From NCBI GenBank assembly GCA_004134995.1, contig REGP01000002.1, forward strand, positions 620,001 to 684,000: a stretch of 64,000 bases of DNA, read 5' to 3'. Positions 9,853 to 18,676 of the stretch are shown in pieces. Position numbers and translations under genes: made by a program. Below the pieces are notes generated by a model. It worked only from the letters and a program-made list of their open reading frames with translations. It was not told where the DNA came from and did not search any database. Position 1 is the first letter of the stretch, and each line of letters starts with the position of its first letter. This DNA comes from Oxalobacteraceae bacterium CAVE-383 (GTDB lineage: Bacteria > Pseudomonadota > Gammaproteobacteria > Burkholderiales > Burkholderiaceae_D).

Positions 9853-10644
9853 ATGATCCGGAAGTTGGTAGATAGGGATGCGCTTGCAAGATATCTGGCG
9901 CAAAAACTCAATGTCGAACAATACAGGGATTATTGCCCAAATGGCCTGCAGGTGGAAGGGCGGGCCGAAATCGGCGTGATCGTCAGCGGCGTGACGGCCA
10001 GTCTGGCGCTGATCGAAGCCGCGCTCGATCTGAAGGCCGACGCGATCCTGGTGCATCATGGCTATTTCTGGCGCGGCGAAGATCCGCGTGTCGTCGGCAT
10101 CCGGCAAAAGCGGCTGGCGCGGCTGCTGGTCAACGGCGTCAACCTGTATGCCTACCATCTGCCGCTGGACATGCATCCGGAGCTCGGCAACAACGCCCGG
10201 TTGGGCGCATTGCTGGGATTTTCCGCGCATGGCCGATTTGCCGAAAACGGCATCGGCTGGCTCGGGCGCGCCGAGGCGCTGGCCTCGGGGACAGGCACGG
10301 CGCCCGCTCCCGCCACGGTAGCCGACCTCGCCGCGCGCATCGCGCAGAAACTGGGGCGGGCGCCGCTGGTGATCGGCGATCCGGACCAGCCGCTCGGCGA
10401 TATCGGCTGGTGCACCGGCGCTGCCCAGAACATGCTGGGCGATGCCATCGCGGCCGGCGCCACCGCCTACATCAGCGGCGAAATTTCCGAGCCGACGGTG
10501 CATCTGGCGCGGGAAAGCGGCGTGGCCTATCTGGCCGCCGGGCATCATGCCACCGAGCGCTACGGCGTGCAGGCGCTCGGCGCGCACCTGGCCGAGCATT
10601 ACGGGTTGCAGCATCATTTCGTCGATATCGACAATCCGGCCTGA
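9853..10644 (+). CDS. NIF3-like dinuclear metal-centre protein (YbgI family)
   Basis: 263-residue member of the NIF3/DUF34 family, often labelled GTP cyclohydrolase I type 2-like. The metal-binding HHGYFW motif near residue 73 and the C-terminal [11 protein letters not shown] are visible. Some members have been linked to repair of damaged tetrahydromonapterin or to cell wall functions, but the role is unsettled. A Shine-Dalgarno (aggaaag) precedes the ATG. Its neighbour on the other strand is the HtrA protease. Confidence 0.9.
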   Translation: MIRKLVDRDALARYLAQKLNVEQYRDYCPNGLQVEGRAEIGVIVSGVTASLALIEAALDLKADAILVHHGYFWRGEDPRVVGIRQKRLARLLVNGVNLYAYHLPLDMHPELGNNARLGALLGFSAHGRFAENGIGWLGRAEALASGTGTAPAPATVADLAARIAQKLGRAPLVIGDPDQPLGDIGWCTGAAQNMLGDAIAAGATAYISGEISEPTVHLARESGVAYLAAGHHATERYGVQALGAHLAEHYGLQHHFVDIDNPA

Positions 10645-10674
10645 AAGCGAAAAACCGGGATCAAAACCGGGACT

Positions 10675-11109
10675 TCAGGCCTGCTTCTTCAGTGAATCGC
10701 GGATTTCGCGCAGCAGCACGATATCTTCCGGCGGCGCCGACGGGGCCGGCACGTCGGGCTGGGCCGGGTGCGCCATTTCACGCGCCCTGTTGATCAGGCG
10801 CACCATCTGGAAAATGATGAAGGCCAGGATCAGGAAATTGATCAGGATAGTGACGAAATTGCCATACGCCAGCACCGCGCCGGCCTTTTTGGCTTCGGCC
10901 AGCGTCAATTGCGTGCCCTGGCCGTTCAGCGGCAAGTAGTAATTGGCGAAATCGAGGCCGCCGAAAATCCGGCCGACCACCGGCATGATGATGTCCTGCA
11001 CCAGGGATTCCACGATTTTTCCGAACGCGGCGCCGATAATCACCCCGACCGCCAGATCGACGACGTTTCCTTTGATGGCGAAAGCCTTGAATTCCTGCAT
11101 CATGCTCAT
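10675..11109 (-). CDS. mscL: Large-conductance mechanosensitive channel
   Basis: Homopentameric inner-membrane channel that opens under hypo-osmotic shock. It is 144 residues with the signature [20 protein letters not shown] in the first membrane helix, a periplasmic loop, the second helix ([16 protein letters not shown]), and the C-terminal bundle helix with its charged ending. The ATG at 11109 is preceded by a ggaga Shine-Dalgarno eight bases away; the upstream TTG would place that site inside the gene. Confidence 0.97.
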   Translation of the reverse strand: MSMMQEFKAFAIKGNVVDLAVGVIIGAAFGKIVESLVQDIIMPVVGRIFGGLDFANYYLPLNGQGTQLTLAEAKKAGAVLAYGNFVTILINFLILAFIIFQMVRLINRAREMAHPAQPDVPAPSAPPEDIVLLREIRDSLKKQA

Positions 11110-11482
11110 GATCGATTTCTCCGTAATCAAGGGGAAGTTTATAGCGCGATAATATTAAAAAGTAAATCCATTGGGGGCGATATTGCGGCCTGGAACGGCT
11201 TTCCGGCGCGCCGTACAGGGGGCTTTTGGGGTAAAAATATTGTTAATATTCTCAACTCCTCATGCGATTAGCTTTAAAAGCTTGATCTAGTCCGATATAA
11301 TCTAGGGTTGCAAGGAGTCTATCGGACTTACGGCAGTTACCCATGAAGCATCCAGGCAGCCGGTTCCAGTCGAATCGGCGCAATCCGGAAATTCTTCGGT
11401 CGACAGCCCTAAGTCCGATAGGTTTGTGGGGAAGTTGCGTACAAATTGTGCAGATTTCGTATTTTGACTGATTGGGGTTGGT
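11110..11482 (+). promoter_or_regulatory. petABC promoter and leader with three copies of a 9-base motif
   Basis: The 373-base gap between mscL and petA holds no convincing gene. TATAAT at 11296-11301 with TTTAAA 17 bases upstream (11273-11278) is a plausible sigma70 promoter. AGTCCGATA occurs at 11289-11297, overlapping the -10, again at 11412-11420, and in inverted form at 11320-11328. The last two belong to a perfect 12-base inverted repeat (11319-11330 with 11410-11421), which could form a long-range stem in the transcript. Function is not known; regulator binding or leader folding are both possible. Confidence 0.5.
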
Positions 11483-12091
11483 ATGAGTAACGAAAAGCAG
11501 GTCGATTCTGGTCGGCGTGGTTTGCTCGTCGCTACGTGTGCGGCGGGTGGAGTGGCTGGATTGGCCACAGCGGGGGCATTCGTGTCTACCTTCCAACCGT
11601 CCGAGCGCGCGAAAGCAGCGGGCGCACCGGTTGAAGTGGATATTTCAACCCTGGCGCCGGGCGAGATGAGAACCATTGAATGGCGCGGCAAGCCGGTCTG
11701 GCTGATCAAGCGCACACAGGAAATGGTCGATTCGCTCAAAAAAACCGACGCGCTGGTCGCCGATCCGAATTCCGAACGCCATGACTTTTCGGTCACACCG
11801 GATTATGCGCTGAACGAATACCGTTCGATCAAACCCGAAGTGCTGGTCCTTGTGGGCATTTGCCCGCATCTGGGCTGCTCGCCGGGCGCGAAATTCCAGG
11901 AAGGCCCGCAGCCGTCGCTGCCGGATGACTGGGAAGGCGGCTTCCTCTGCCCATGCCACGGTTCGACATTCGACATGGCCGGCCGCGTATACAAGAACAA
12001 GCCGTCGCCGGATAACCTGCAAGTGCCGCGCCATATGTACGAAGGCGCTACCAAACTGGTCATCGGCAAAGACGAGAAAGGCGAGGCGTAA
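11483..12091 (+). CDS. petA: Ubiquinol-cytochrome c reductase Rieske iron-sulfur subunit
   Basis: Iron-sulfur subunit of the cytochrome bc1 complex, 202 residues. An N-terminal twin-arginine segment (SGRRGLL) and hydrophobic helix serve as Tat signal and membrane anchor. The Rieske cluster ligands are Cys127 and His129 (CPHLGC) and Cys156 and His159 (CPCHGS), with Cys132 and Cys158 positioned for the usual disulfide. It starts the petABC operon; tatABC upstream encode the likely export route. Confidence 0.97.
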   Translation: MSNEKQVDSGRRGLLVATCAAGGVAGLATAGAFVSTFQPSERAKAAGAPVEVDISTLAPGEMRTIEWRGKPVWLIKRTQEMVDSLKKTDALVADPNSERHDFSVTPDYALNEYRSIKPEVLVLVGICPHLGCSPGAKFQEGPQPSLPDDWEGGFLCPCHGSTFDMAGRVYKNKPSPDNLQVPRHMYEGATKLVIGKDEKGEA

Positions 12092-12093
12092 TC

Positions 12094-13500
12094 ATGGCTG
12101 CGTTTCAAGAAAAAAAATTGCCCGCCGACGCGCCGATAGCGGCCAAGGCACTGAATTGGGTTGACGCACGCTTTCCGGCCACCGCGCTGTGGAAGGCGCA
12201 TATTTCGGAATACTACGCACCGAAAAATTTCAATTTCTGGTACGCATTCGGTTCGCTGGCGCTGCTGGTGCTGGTCATCCAGATCGTTTCCGGCATTTTC
12301 CTGGTCATGCACTACAAGCCGGACGCCACGCTGGCGTTCGCATCGGTCGAATACATCATGCGCGACGTGCCGTGGGGCTGGCTGGTGCGCTACATCCATT
12401 CGACCGGCGCATCTGCGTTCTTCATCGTGGTCTATCTGCACATGGTGCGCGGCCTGCTGTACGGCTCGTACCGCAAACCGCGTGAGCTGGTCTGGCTGTT
12501 CGGCGTCGGCATTTTCCTGTGCCTGATGGGCGAAGCGTTCTTCGGCTACCTGCTGCCTTGGGGCCAGATGTCGTACTGGGGCGCACAGGTGATCGTCAAC
12601 CTGTTCGGCGCAATCCCGTTCATCGGTCCCGATCTGTCGTTGTGGATCCGCGGCGATTACGTCGTTTCCGACGCCACGCTGAACCGCTTCTTCGCGTTCC
12701 ACGTGATCGCCATTCCGCTGGTGCTGATCGGCCTGGTCGTCGCGCACATCATCGCGCTGCACGAAGTGGGCTCGAACAATCCGGACGGCATCGAAATCAA
12801 GGAAAAGACCGATGCCAAGGGGATTCCCCTGGACGGCATTCCTTTCCATCCTTACTACTCGGTGCACGATATTTTCGCCGTGTCGATCTTCCTGCTGGTG
12901 TTCAGCGCAGTGATCTTCTTCGCGCCTGAAATGGGCGGCTACTTCCTGGAGTTCAACAATTTCATCCCGGCCGATTCGCTGAAGACGCCGCTGCATATTG
13001 CACCGGTCTGGTATTTCACGCCGTTCTACTCGATCCTGCGGGCAACGACTTCGGACTTCATGGTCTACCTCATCGCCGGCGTGGCCGCTTTCGTGGCGCT
13101 GCTGATGCTGAAATCGAAACTGAGCAAGTTCGCCAAGATCGTGGTTGCCGTGATCGGCCTGGTCGTCATCTTCGGCATGCTGAAGCTGGATGCGAAGTTC
13201 TGGGGCGTGGTGCTGATGGGCCTGTCGGTAACGATCCTGGCGGCGCTGCCGTGGCTCGATCATTCGCCGGTCAAATCGATCCGCTATCGTCCAAGCTGGC
13301 ACAAATATATCTACATCCTGTTCGGTATTGCGTTCGTGGTGCTGGGCTACCTCGGTGTCGAGCCGCCTTCCGCCATCGGCAATGCAATTTCGCAGGTCGG
13401 CACCTTCGTTTATTTCGGTTTCTTCGTGCTGATGCCGTGGTGGAGCCGCATGGGGCAATTCAAGCCCGTGCCCGATCGCGTCAACTACCACCCGCACTAA
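12094..13500 (+). CDS. petB: Ubiquinol-cytochrome c reductase cytochrome b subunit
   Basis: Membrane subunit that carries the two b hemes and both quinone sites. It is 468 residues, the long single-chain form. The heme-binding helices (HSTGASAFFIVVYLHMVRG and the helix around FAFHVIAIPLVLIG) and the quinol-site region with GYLLPWGQMSYWGA are visible. It lies two bases after petA, so it is co-transcribed. The extra C-terminal helices beyond mitochondrial length fit betaproteobacterial proteins. Confidence 0.97.
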   Translation: MAAFQEKKLPADAPIAAKALNWVDARFPATALWKAHISEYYAPKNFNFWYAFGSLALLVLVIQIVSGIFLVMHYKPDATLAFASVEYIMRDVPWGWLVRYIHSTGASAFFIVVYLHMVRGLLYGSYRKPRELVWLFGVGIFLCLMGEAFFGYLLPWGQMSYWGAQVIVNLFGAIPFIGPDLSLWIRGDYVVSDATLNRFFAFHVIAIPLVLIGLVVAHIIALHEVGSNNPDGIEIKEKTDAKGIPLDGIPFHPYYSVHDIFAVSIFLLVFSAVIFFAPEMGGYFLEFNNFIPADSLKTPLHIAPVWYFTPFYSILRATTSDFMVYLIAGVAAFVALLMLKSKLSKFAKIVVAVIGLVVIFGMLKLDAKFWGVVLMGLSVTILAALPWLDHSPVKSIRYRPSWHKYIYILFGIAFVVLGYLGVEPPSAIGNAISQVGTFVYFGFFVLMPWWSRMGQFKPVPDRVNYHPH

Positions 13501-13519
13501 GCCGCACAGAGGACATCAA

Positions 13520-14284
13520 ATGAAATTTATAACAAAATTGATCGCGATCCTGGCACTGCTGCCGACACTGGCGCTTGCTGAAGGCGGCGAATTTCCACTG
13601 GACGCGCAGCCGAAGGGCACGACCGATCTGTCGTCGCTGCAAAACGGCGCCAAGCTGTTCGTCAATTACTGCCTGAACTGCCATTCGGCGTCGGCCATGC
13701 GTTACAACCGCCTGCGCGACATCGGCCTCTCCGAGGAACAGATCAAGGACAACCTGCTGTTCACCGGCACCAAGGTCGGCGATCTGATGAAGACTTCCAT
13801 GCTGCCGGCAGACGGCAAGGCATGGTTCGGCGCAACGCCGCCGGATCTGTCGGTGATGGCGCGGGCCAAGGCATCGCACGCCGGCAGCGGCGGCGATTAC
13901 CTGTACACCTATCTGCGTTCCTTCTACAAGGACGACACCCGTCCGACCGGCTGGAACAACATGGTATTCCCGAATGTCGGCATGCCGAATGCGCTGTGGG
14001 AACTGCAAGGCATCCGCACAGTCAAGATGGTTGAAGAAAAAGATCCGCATGACGAAAGCAAGTCGGTCCAGACCTTCGGCGGCTACAACCAGGTTACGCC
14101 TGGCAAGCTGTCGCCGCTGGAGTACGACAATGCGGTCGCCGATCTGGTTTCCTACATGGTATGGATGGCCGAACCCGCACAAAATACCCGTCGTCAATTG
14201 GGTGTCTGGGTTCTGTTGTTCCTGGGATTGTTCGCGGTCCTCGCGTGGCGTCTGAACGCCTCGTACTGGAAAGAAATTAAATAG
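13520..14284 (+). CDS. petC: Ubiquinol-cytochrome c reductase cytochrome c1 subunit
   Basis: Periplasmic c-type heme subunit of the bc1 complex, 254 residues. A cleavable signal peptide ends near residue 20 (LALA). The covalent heme site is CLNCHS (Cys51, Cys54, His55) and the likely Met ligand is in PNVGMPN. A C-terminal membrane anchor (LGVWVLLFLGLFAVLAW) holds it to the inner membrane. A good Shine-Dalgarno (gagga) precedes the ATG. Two hairpins follow the gene. Confidence 0.97.
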   Translation: MKFITKLIAILALLPTLALAEGGEFPLDAQPKGTTDLSSLQNGAKLFVNYCLNCHSASAMRYNRLRDIGLSEEQIKDNLLFTGTKVGDLMKTSMLPADGKAWFGATPPDLSVMARAKASHAGSGGDYLYTYLRSFYKDDTRPTGWNNMVFPNVGMPNALWELQGIRTVKMVEEKDPHDESKSVQTFGGYNQVTPGKLSPLEYDNAVADLVSYMVWMAEPAQNTRRQLGVWVLLFLGLFAVLAWRLNASYWKEIK

Positions 14285-14322
14285 TTTTTCATACCCGCAG
14301 CGACTTGCGGGTGTGCGTTTTA

Positions 14323-14358
14323 GGGTGAGCCGTCCAAGGCTCGCCCTGTTTGCTTTTT
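14323..14358 (+). terminator. Intrinsic terminator after petABC
   Basis: A 9-base stem (GGGTGAGCC with GGCTCGCCC, one G-T pair) encloses a 6-base loop and is followed by a T-rich stretch. A second smaller hairpin (ACCCGCA with TGCGGGT) lies just upstream. Together they separate petABC from sspA. Confidence 0.75.
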
Positions 14359-14372
14359 AAGGCACAATAATC

Positions 14373-14984
14373 ATGATGGTTCTCTACTCAGGTACTACCT
14401 GCCCATTTTCCCAACGCTGCCGTCTGGTCCTGTTCGAAAAGGGCATGGACTTCGAAATTCGCGATGTGGATCTGTTCAACAAGCCGGAAGATATCTCCAC
14501 GATGAACCCGTACGGCCAGGTCCCGATCCTGGTCGAACGCGATCTGATTCTGTACGAATCGAACATCATCAATGAATACATCGACGAACGTTTCCCGCAT
14601 CCGCAGCTGATGCCGGCCGATCCGCTGATGCGCGCGCGCGCGCGCCTGATGCTGTTCAATTTCGAAAAGGAATTGTTCATTCACGTGCATACGCTGGAGA
14701 ACGAAAAGACCAAGGCCGCCGAGAAAAATCATCAGAAGGCGCGCGAAGAAATCCGCGATCGCCTGACCACGCTGGCGCCGTTGTTCCTGAAGAACAAGTA
14801 CATGCTGGGCGATGAATTCTCGATGCTGGACGTGGCATTGGCGCCGTTGCTGTGGCGTCTGGACCACTACGGCATCGAACTCTCGAAGACCGCTGCGCCG
14901 CTGATGAAATATGCCGAACGAATTTTCTCGCGTCCGGCTTATATCGAAGCGCTGACGCCGTCCGAAAAGGTCATGCGCCGCTAG
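14373..14984 (+). CDS. sspA: Stringent starvation protein A (glutathione S-transferase fold)
   Basis: RNA polymerase-associated regulator with a thioredoxin-like N-terminal domain (about 1-80) and an all-helical C-terminal domain. The family segment SGTTCPFSQRCR and the NPYGQVPILVERDLILYESNIINEYI region are clear. Length 203 is typical. It is followed three bases later by sspB, the classical pair, and often lies downstream of petC in beta- and gammaproteobacteria. Confidence 0.95.
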   Translation: MMVLYSGTTCPFSQRCRLVLFEKGMDFEIRDVDLFNKPEDISTMNPYGQVPILVERDLILYESNIINEYIDERFPHPQLMPADPLMRARARLMLFNFEKELFIHVHTLENEKTKAAEKNHQKAREEIRDRLTTLAPLFLKNKYMLGDEFSMLDVALAPLLWRLDHYGIELSKTAAPLMKYAERIFSRPAYIEALTPSEKVMRR

Positions 14985-14987
14985 AAT

Positions 14988-15482
14988 ATGCCTGAGATAT
15001 CCACCAAACCTTATATGCTGCGCGCCATTTACGAATGGTGCACGGACAACGGCTACACGCCGCATATCGCGGTGTCGGTCGATGCCCAGACGCAGGTTCC
15101 GATGCAATTCGTCCGCAATGGCGAAATTGTGTTGAACATCAGTTTCGACGCGACCAGCGGTTTGAAAATGGACAATGACCAGATCAATTTCAGCGCCCGT
15201 TTCGGCGGCGTTGCGCGGCAGATCTCGGTGCCGGTTGCAAACGTCATCGCGATTTACGCGCAGGAAAACAATCAGGGCATGGCGTTCGAAGTCACGCCGC
15301 CGGGCGAGCGCGACAGCGCCGAACCGGCCGTCACTGAGCCGCTCGCCGGGCTGCCGGCGCCAACCGGCCCCAAGCTGGCGTCCGTGCCGCAGCCTAAATC
15401 CGGCGACGACACCCCGCCTGATCCGGACGATGGCGGACCGGCAAAAAAAGCCGATCGGCCGACACTCAAGCGGATTAAATAG
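14988..15482 (+). CDS. sspB: ClpXP adaptor protein SspB
   Basis: Adaptor that delivers ssrA-tagged peptides to ClpXP. The folded N-terminal domain (about 1-105) is followed by a long disordered linker rich in Pro, Asp and Gly. The last residues RPTLKRIK match the ClpX-binding XB tail seen in E. coli SspB. Length 164 is normal for betaproteobacteria. A tRNA gene begins 26 bases after the stop. Confidence 0.94.
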   Translation: MPEISTKPYMLRAIYEWCTDNGYTPHIAVSVDAQTQVPMQFVRNGEIVLNISFDATSGLKMDNDQINFSARFGGVARQISVPVANVIAIYAQENNQGMAFEVTPPGERDSAEPAVTEPLAGLPAPTGPKLASVPQPKSGDDTPPDPDDGGPAKKADRPTLKRIK

Positions 15483-15508
15483 AGTATAATTTCGTTCTTT
15501 CAAGTTTC

Positions 15509-15584
15509 GCTGGCTTAGCTCATCTGGTAGAGCACCTGACTTGTAATCAGGGGGTGGCGGGTTCAAGTCCTGCAGCCAGCACCA
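15509..15584 (+). tRNA. tRNA-Thr (anticodon TGT)
   Basis: Complete 76-base tRNA with encoded CCA. The acceptor stem GCTGGCT pairs with AGCCAGC, the D arm is GCTC/GAGC, the anticodon stem CCTGA/TCAGG encloses loop CTTGTAA, and the T arm GCGGG/CCTGC encloses TTCAAGT. The anticodon TGT reads ACA threonine codons. A TATAAT at 15485-15490 just upstream may be its own promoter. Confidence 0.98.
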
Positions 15585-15591
15585 GTAATTC

Positions 15592-15627
15592 AAAAGGCCC
15601 ACAGTGTATGTGGGCCTTTTTGTTTTT
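15592..15627 (+). terminator. Intrinsic terminator after tRNA-Thr
   Basis: A 12-base stem (AAAAGGCCCACA with TGTGGGCCTTTT) and a T-rich tail (TTTTTGTTTTTT) follow the tRNA by eight bases. Confidence 0.92.
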
Positions 15628-15687
15628 TACATCGCAAGTACATCACAAGCCACCATTCACACCAAAATTATCGGTTACAATGCACGC

Positions 15688-15840
15688 ACTCTTTGGGGAG
15701 TAGCCATCTTCCGAGCAATTCGGAAGAGCCCGTGTCAACATTCTCGACTATTTCCATAGTCGTGGCACCGGTAGCCAATCTGGTAGGCGAGACCAACGAC
15801 ATATCCGCGTATTCGGTCGGGCGCGCGGGTGCGTCGTTGA
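15688..15840 (+). promoter_or_regulatory. yybP-ykoY (Mn2+) riboswitch upstream of mntP
   Basis: The leader contains the conserved segments CTTTGGGGAGTAGC (from 15691), a TGTCAACA block, and GGTAGGCGAGACC before the downstream stem. Helices TCTTCCGA/TTCGGAAGA and CGACTA/TAGTCG fit the multi-stem aptamer. A later hairpin (CAACGAC with GTCGTTG, 15794-15839) close to the gene start may act as the expression platform. The class is known to sense Mn2+ and to control mntP, the gene found here. Confidence 0.85.
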
Positions 15841-15867
15841 ACCTTGCCTGATCCGGATGCTTTTCAA

Positions 15868-16434
15868 ATGAATTTCGCTGCTTTAGTTCTCCTCGCCTTG
15901 GCCATGTCGACAGATGCGTTTGCCGCCGCAATCGGCAAAGGCGCTTCGATGCCAAAACCCCATTTTTTCCAGGCTCTGCGCATTGGCGTCTTGTTTGGCG
16001 CGATCGAAGCCATCACGCCGGTTATCGGATGGCTGATCGGCTCCCTGGCAAGCAAATGGGTGGCCCAATGGGACCACTGGATTGCATTCACGCTCCTTCT
16101 CGTCCTTGGCGGCCACATGATCTGGGCCGGCCTGAAAACCGATGCCGAAGAGGAAACGGAAACCCCCAGGAATCAATCCATCCTGATGCTCGCGCTTACC
16201 GCCGTTGCGACCAGCATTGACGCGATGGCCGTCGGCGTCGGGCTGGCATTCGTGGATGTCAGCATTGGCGAGGCGGCCCTGCTGATCGGCCTGGCGACCA
16301 CCACCATGGTTACGATCGGCGTGTTGCTCGGCCGCGTGCTTGGCAGCCTGATCGGCAAGCGGGCGGAAATCGTCGGCGGCCTGGTGTTAATCGGCGTGGG
16401 CGCAACGATACTGTATGAACATCTTGCGGCGTAG
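15868..16434 (+). CDS. mntP: Manganese efflux pump MntP
   Basis: Small six-helix inner-membrane exporter of the DUF204/MntP family, 188 residues. The two homologous halves show the conserved [16 protein letters not shown] and [19 protein letters not shown] segments with their membrane-buried Asp residues. The ATG at 15868 gives the family N-terminus; the frame is open a little further upstream into the riboswitch. Expression is predicted to rise with Mn2+ through the leader RNA. Confidence 0.95.
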   Translation: MNFAALVLLALAMSTDAFAAAIGKGASMPKPHFFQALRIGVLFGAIEAITPVIGWLIGSLASKWVAQWDHWIAFTLLLVLGGHMIWAGLKTDAEEETETPRNQSILMLALTAVATSIDAMAVGVGLAFVDVSIGEAALLIGLATTTMVTIGVLLGRVLGSLIGKRAEIVGGLVLIGVGATILYEHLAA

Positions 16435-16440
16435 TTGTCT

Positions 16441-17028
16441 TCAACGCGGCGCCGGCGGCGGCTTCCGCCCAAGCTTTTGAAGCAGGCATGCACCGCGATC
16501 GACGCCGCGGCAAACCCCTGAGGCAATAACGCCGGTGACGGCAAGCATCGCCAAGGTATGAACGCCCACGGCCGCCAGCGCCAACGTCAGGGATCCGGAC
16601 GCCGTGATTTCATGGGCGGGACCATTTCCCGCGCAAAGCGGAATCAATACCGGCACGAGCATTAATCCGGCCCCGTGCGCGGAGGACATCATGAAAGACC
16701 AGAGCGCCAATCCCGCATGGCTTGCAGGCGTCCGATAGCGCCCGGTTTTGCGGCCCAGCAAACAAGTCGCCGCGACGGCCAGCAGCAGCCCGGCCGCAAA
16801 TGTTTGCAGCAAGCCGCGGTCCATGGCCAGGCCAAGCGCCACCGCGGCAGCCACGAGAGCGACCGACGCCGCGTGTCCGCAGGCGATCGGCGCCAACGCC
16901 CGCAGGGCCTGCATCCGGTCGCGCGACCGCACGCCCCAGGCGGCGGCAAACATCCAGCCGGAAGCTGGGTTCAATCCGTGCAGAGCGCCGGCTCCCGCAA
17001 CCGCCAGCCATGGCCAAAGGTTCGACAT
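16441..17028 (-). CDS. Integral membrane protein of unknown function
   Basis: 195-residue, strongly hydrophobic protein with five or six predicted membrane helices. His residues sit in small motifs near helix ends (LHGLNPASGW, CGHAAS, SSAHGAG), which loosely recalls metal transporters of the NicO/HupE type, but I do not recognise the family. The start at 17028 (MSNLWPW) avoids overlap with the upstream gene; a start at 17085 is also open. It is the last gene of a minus-strand run of closely spaced genes from 20260 downward, and is convergent with mntP. Confidence 0.7.
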   Translation of the reverse strand: MSNLWPWLAVAGAGALHGLNPASGWMFAAAWGVRSRDRMQALRALAPIACGHAASVALVAAAVALGLAMDRGLLQTFAAGLLLAVAATCLLGRKTGRYRTPASHAGLALWSFMMSSAHGAGLMLVPVLIPLCAGNGPAHEITASGSLTLALAAVGVHTLAMLAVTGVIASGVCRGVDRGACLLQKLGRKPPPAPR

Positions 17029-17060
17029 GCCGTGCTCGCGCGCCCAGGCTGTCCGCCGCT

Positions 17061-17843
17061 TCAGGCCGAAGGGGAATGGCAGCACGACCCGGCCGCTGTC
17101 TTTGCTGCCGGCTCCGGCTCATAGCGGTCGTGATGGCGCACCCATTCCATTTTGCGCGGAACGTCCCTTTCATCGCGCCCCTTGGGCATCAGATCCATCA
17201 TCTTGTACGCGCCTATCATCACTTCCACGCCGCGGCCGTAGGTCGAATAGGTGTGAAAGATTTCGCCGGCATCGTTCTTGTAGAACACGCTGATGCCGGG
17301 CATCTCTTCGGCCGCGAAGGACTTCATGCCGTAGTTGTAGTAGATCTCGCCCCTGGCCTGTGCTTCCGGCGTGAAGCTGACGTCGAAGTCGTAGTTGAAA
17401 TCGCTGTCCTGCGAGGATACCCATTCGAAGCGCCAGCCCATGCGGTTGCGGAAGCGCTCGATGTCGGCCAGCGGCGCGCGCGAAACGGCCACCAGCGTAA
17501 TGCCGCGATGGGCCAGATGCACATTCATGCCGTCGGTATGGTCGGCCATGAAAGAACAGCCCGTACAGCCTTGCTCCCAGCCCGGAACGAACATGAAATG
17601 CTGCACCAGCAACTGGCTGCGGCCGTCGAAAAGATCGGCGAGCGTACGGTGCCCGTCGGGCGTGTCGAAGACGTAATTCTTTTCGACGCGTTCCCAAGGC
17701 AGTTCGCGGCGTTCACGCGCAACCTGGTCCTGCAGATGCATCAATTCCTTTTCGCGCGCCAGCAGGGCGCGGCGCTCGCGCAGCCATTGTTCGCCGGATA
17801 CGACGGGATGGTTGCCGATATTTGCTTCGATGGTGGTATTCAT
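17061..17843 (-). CDS. DUF899 family thioredoxin-like protein
   Basis: 260-residue cytosolic protein of the DUF899 family with a predicted thioredoxin-like fold. Conserved features visible are EKELMHLQDQVARERRELPW near the start, LLVQHFMFVPGWEQGCTGCSFMAD with a CxxC pair, and the tyrosine-rich YYNYGMKSF segment. No substrate is known. The C-terminal tail ends in a CCHSPSA stretch. It lies 79 bases after the beta-propeller gene and 32 before the membrane protein. Confidence 0.88.
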   Translation of the reverse strand: MNTTIEANIGNHPVVSGEQWLRERRALLAREKELMHLQDQVARERRELPWERVEKNYVFDTPDGHRTLADLFDGRSQLLVQHFMFVPGWEQGCTGCSFMADHTDGMNVHLAHRGITLVAVSRAPLADIERFRNRMGWRFEWVSSQDSDFNYDFDVSFTPEAQARGEIYYNYGMKSFAAEEMPGISVFYKNDAGEIFHTYSTYGRGVEVMIGAYKMMDLMPKGRDERDVPRKMEWVRHHDRYEPEPAAKTAAGSCCHSPSA

Positions 17844-17922
17844 ACTGTTCTCCCTGGCTCGAAGAGCCGTTCAAGATTAGTGATTTGGCTAACCGATTTC
17901 AATGCGCCGGCCGCGGATCCAA

Positions 17923-18633
17923 TCAGGGCCGGACGCCTTTCGGACGCCGCACGGCGCGCACTTTTCCGCTCGAGCCGCCGCCGCAATAGAACAGATCCGC
18001 GCCGTCGGATTCGAGCCCGCTGACGGCGGTGCCTTGCGGCATTTCCAGCCGTTCGAGCACGGCGCCGCTGACGGGATCGATGCGGCGGATGTCGCTCTCG
18101 TCGCCTTCCCATGTCCCGTGCCACAGCTCGCCGTCGACCCAAGTCACGCCGGTGACGAAACGGTTGGAATCGATGGTGCGGATGATGGCGCCGGTGGCCG
18201 GGTCGATCTGATGGATCTTGCGGTCACGATGCTGGCCTACCCACAGGCTGCCTTCGGCCCAGGCCAGGCCGGAATCGCTGCCGTTGCCGGGCGCCGGGAT
18301 CGATGCCAATACCTTGCCGCTGGCGGGATCGATCTTGTCGATGCGCGCCTCGGCGATCTGATAGAGATAGGTGCCGTCGAAGGTGGTGCCGGCGTCGCAA
18401 GCGATGTCGATGGTGCGTGTGGGTGTGGGTGTGTCGCTGCCGGGCTCGAAGGCGATCAGCCTGTCGCCGGTGGCGGCCCAGACGCGTTGGCCGTCATGGG
18501 TGACGCCGGCCACTTGCGCAACGCCGGGAAAAGGGCCGTATTCGCGCACGATTTCGGCCGCATGCACTGTTGTCCCGGATTTGTTCTTGCCGGTCTTGCT
18601 GGTCTGGCTACTTTTGCCGGTGTTGCTGCCCAT
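17923..18633 (-). CDS. Beta-propeller protein, SMP-30/glutamine cyclotransferase-like
   Basis: 236-residue protein with repeated blades of the form [IL]DP-x-[ST]-G-x-[IV], seen at IDKIDPASGKVL, IHQIDPATGAII and IRRIDPVSGAVL. This resembles SMP-30/gluconolactonase or glutaminyl cyclase-like propellers that bind small ligands. A Ser/Lys-rich leader precedes the first blade. No signal peptide is seen, so it is probably cytosolic. The ATG at 18633 has a strong Shine-Dalgarno (aaggag); a much longer open frame upstream overlaps the regulator gene and is rejected. Confidence 0.82.
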   Translation of the reverse strand: MGSNTGKSSQTSKTGKNKSGTTVHAAEIVREYGPFPGVAQVAGVTHDGQRVWAATGDRLIAFEPGSDTPTPTRTIDIACDAGTTFDGTYLYQIAEARIDKIDPASGKVLASIPAPGNGSDSGLAWAEGSLWVGQHRDRKIHQIDPATGAIIRTIDSNRFVTGVTWVDGELWHGTWEGDESDIRRIDPVSGAVLERLEMPQGTAVSGLESDGADLFYCGGGSSGKVRAVRRPKGVRP

Positions 18634-18676
18634 CGCTGTCTCCTTGTTGCGCCATGGATCGGCGCGCAAGAGAACT

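Noticed and set aside
10651-10673. Direct repeat AAAACCGGGA twice between the NIF3 and mscL genes
   Set aside because: Two 10-base copies in a convergent gap are short and may be chance; no function suggested.
11343-11471. Possible 42-codon gene in the petA leader
   Set aside because: It has an ATG but no Shine-Dalgarno, no recognised sequence, and overlaps the inverted repeat, which explains the region better.
11803-13497. Open frame of 564 codons opposite petA/petB
   Set aside because: Antisense to cytochrome b; unusually His/Gln/Arg/Asp-rich, typical of an antisense translation of membrane-helix codons.
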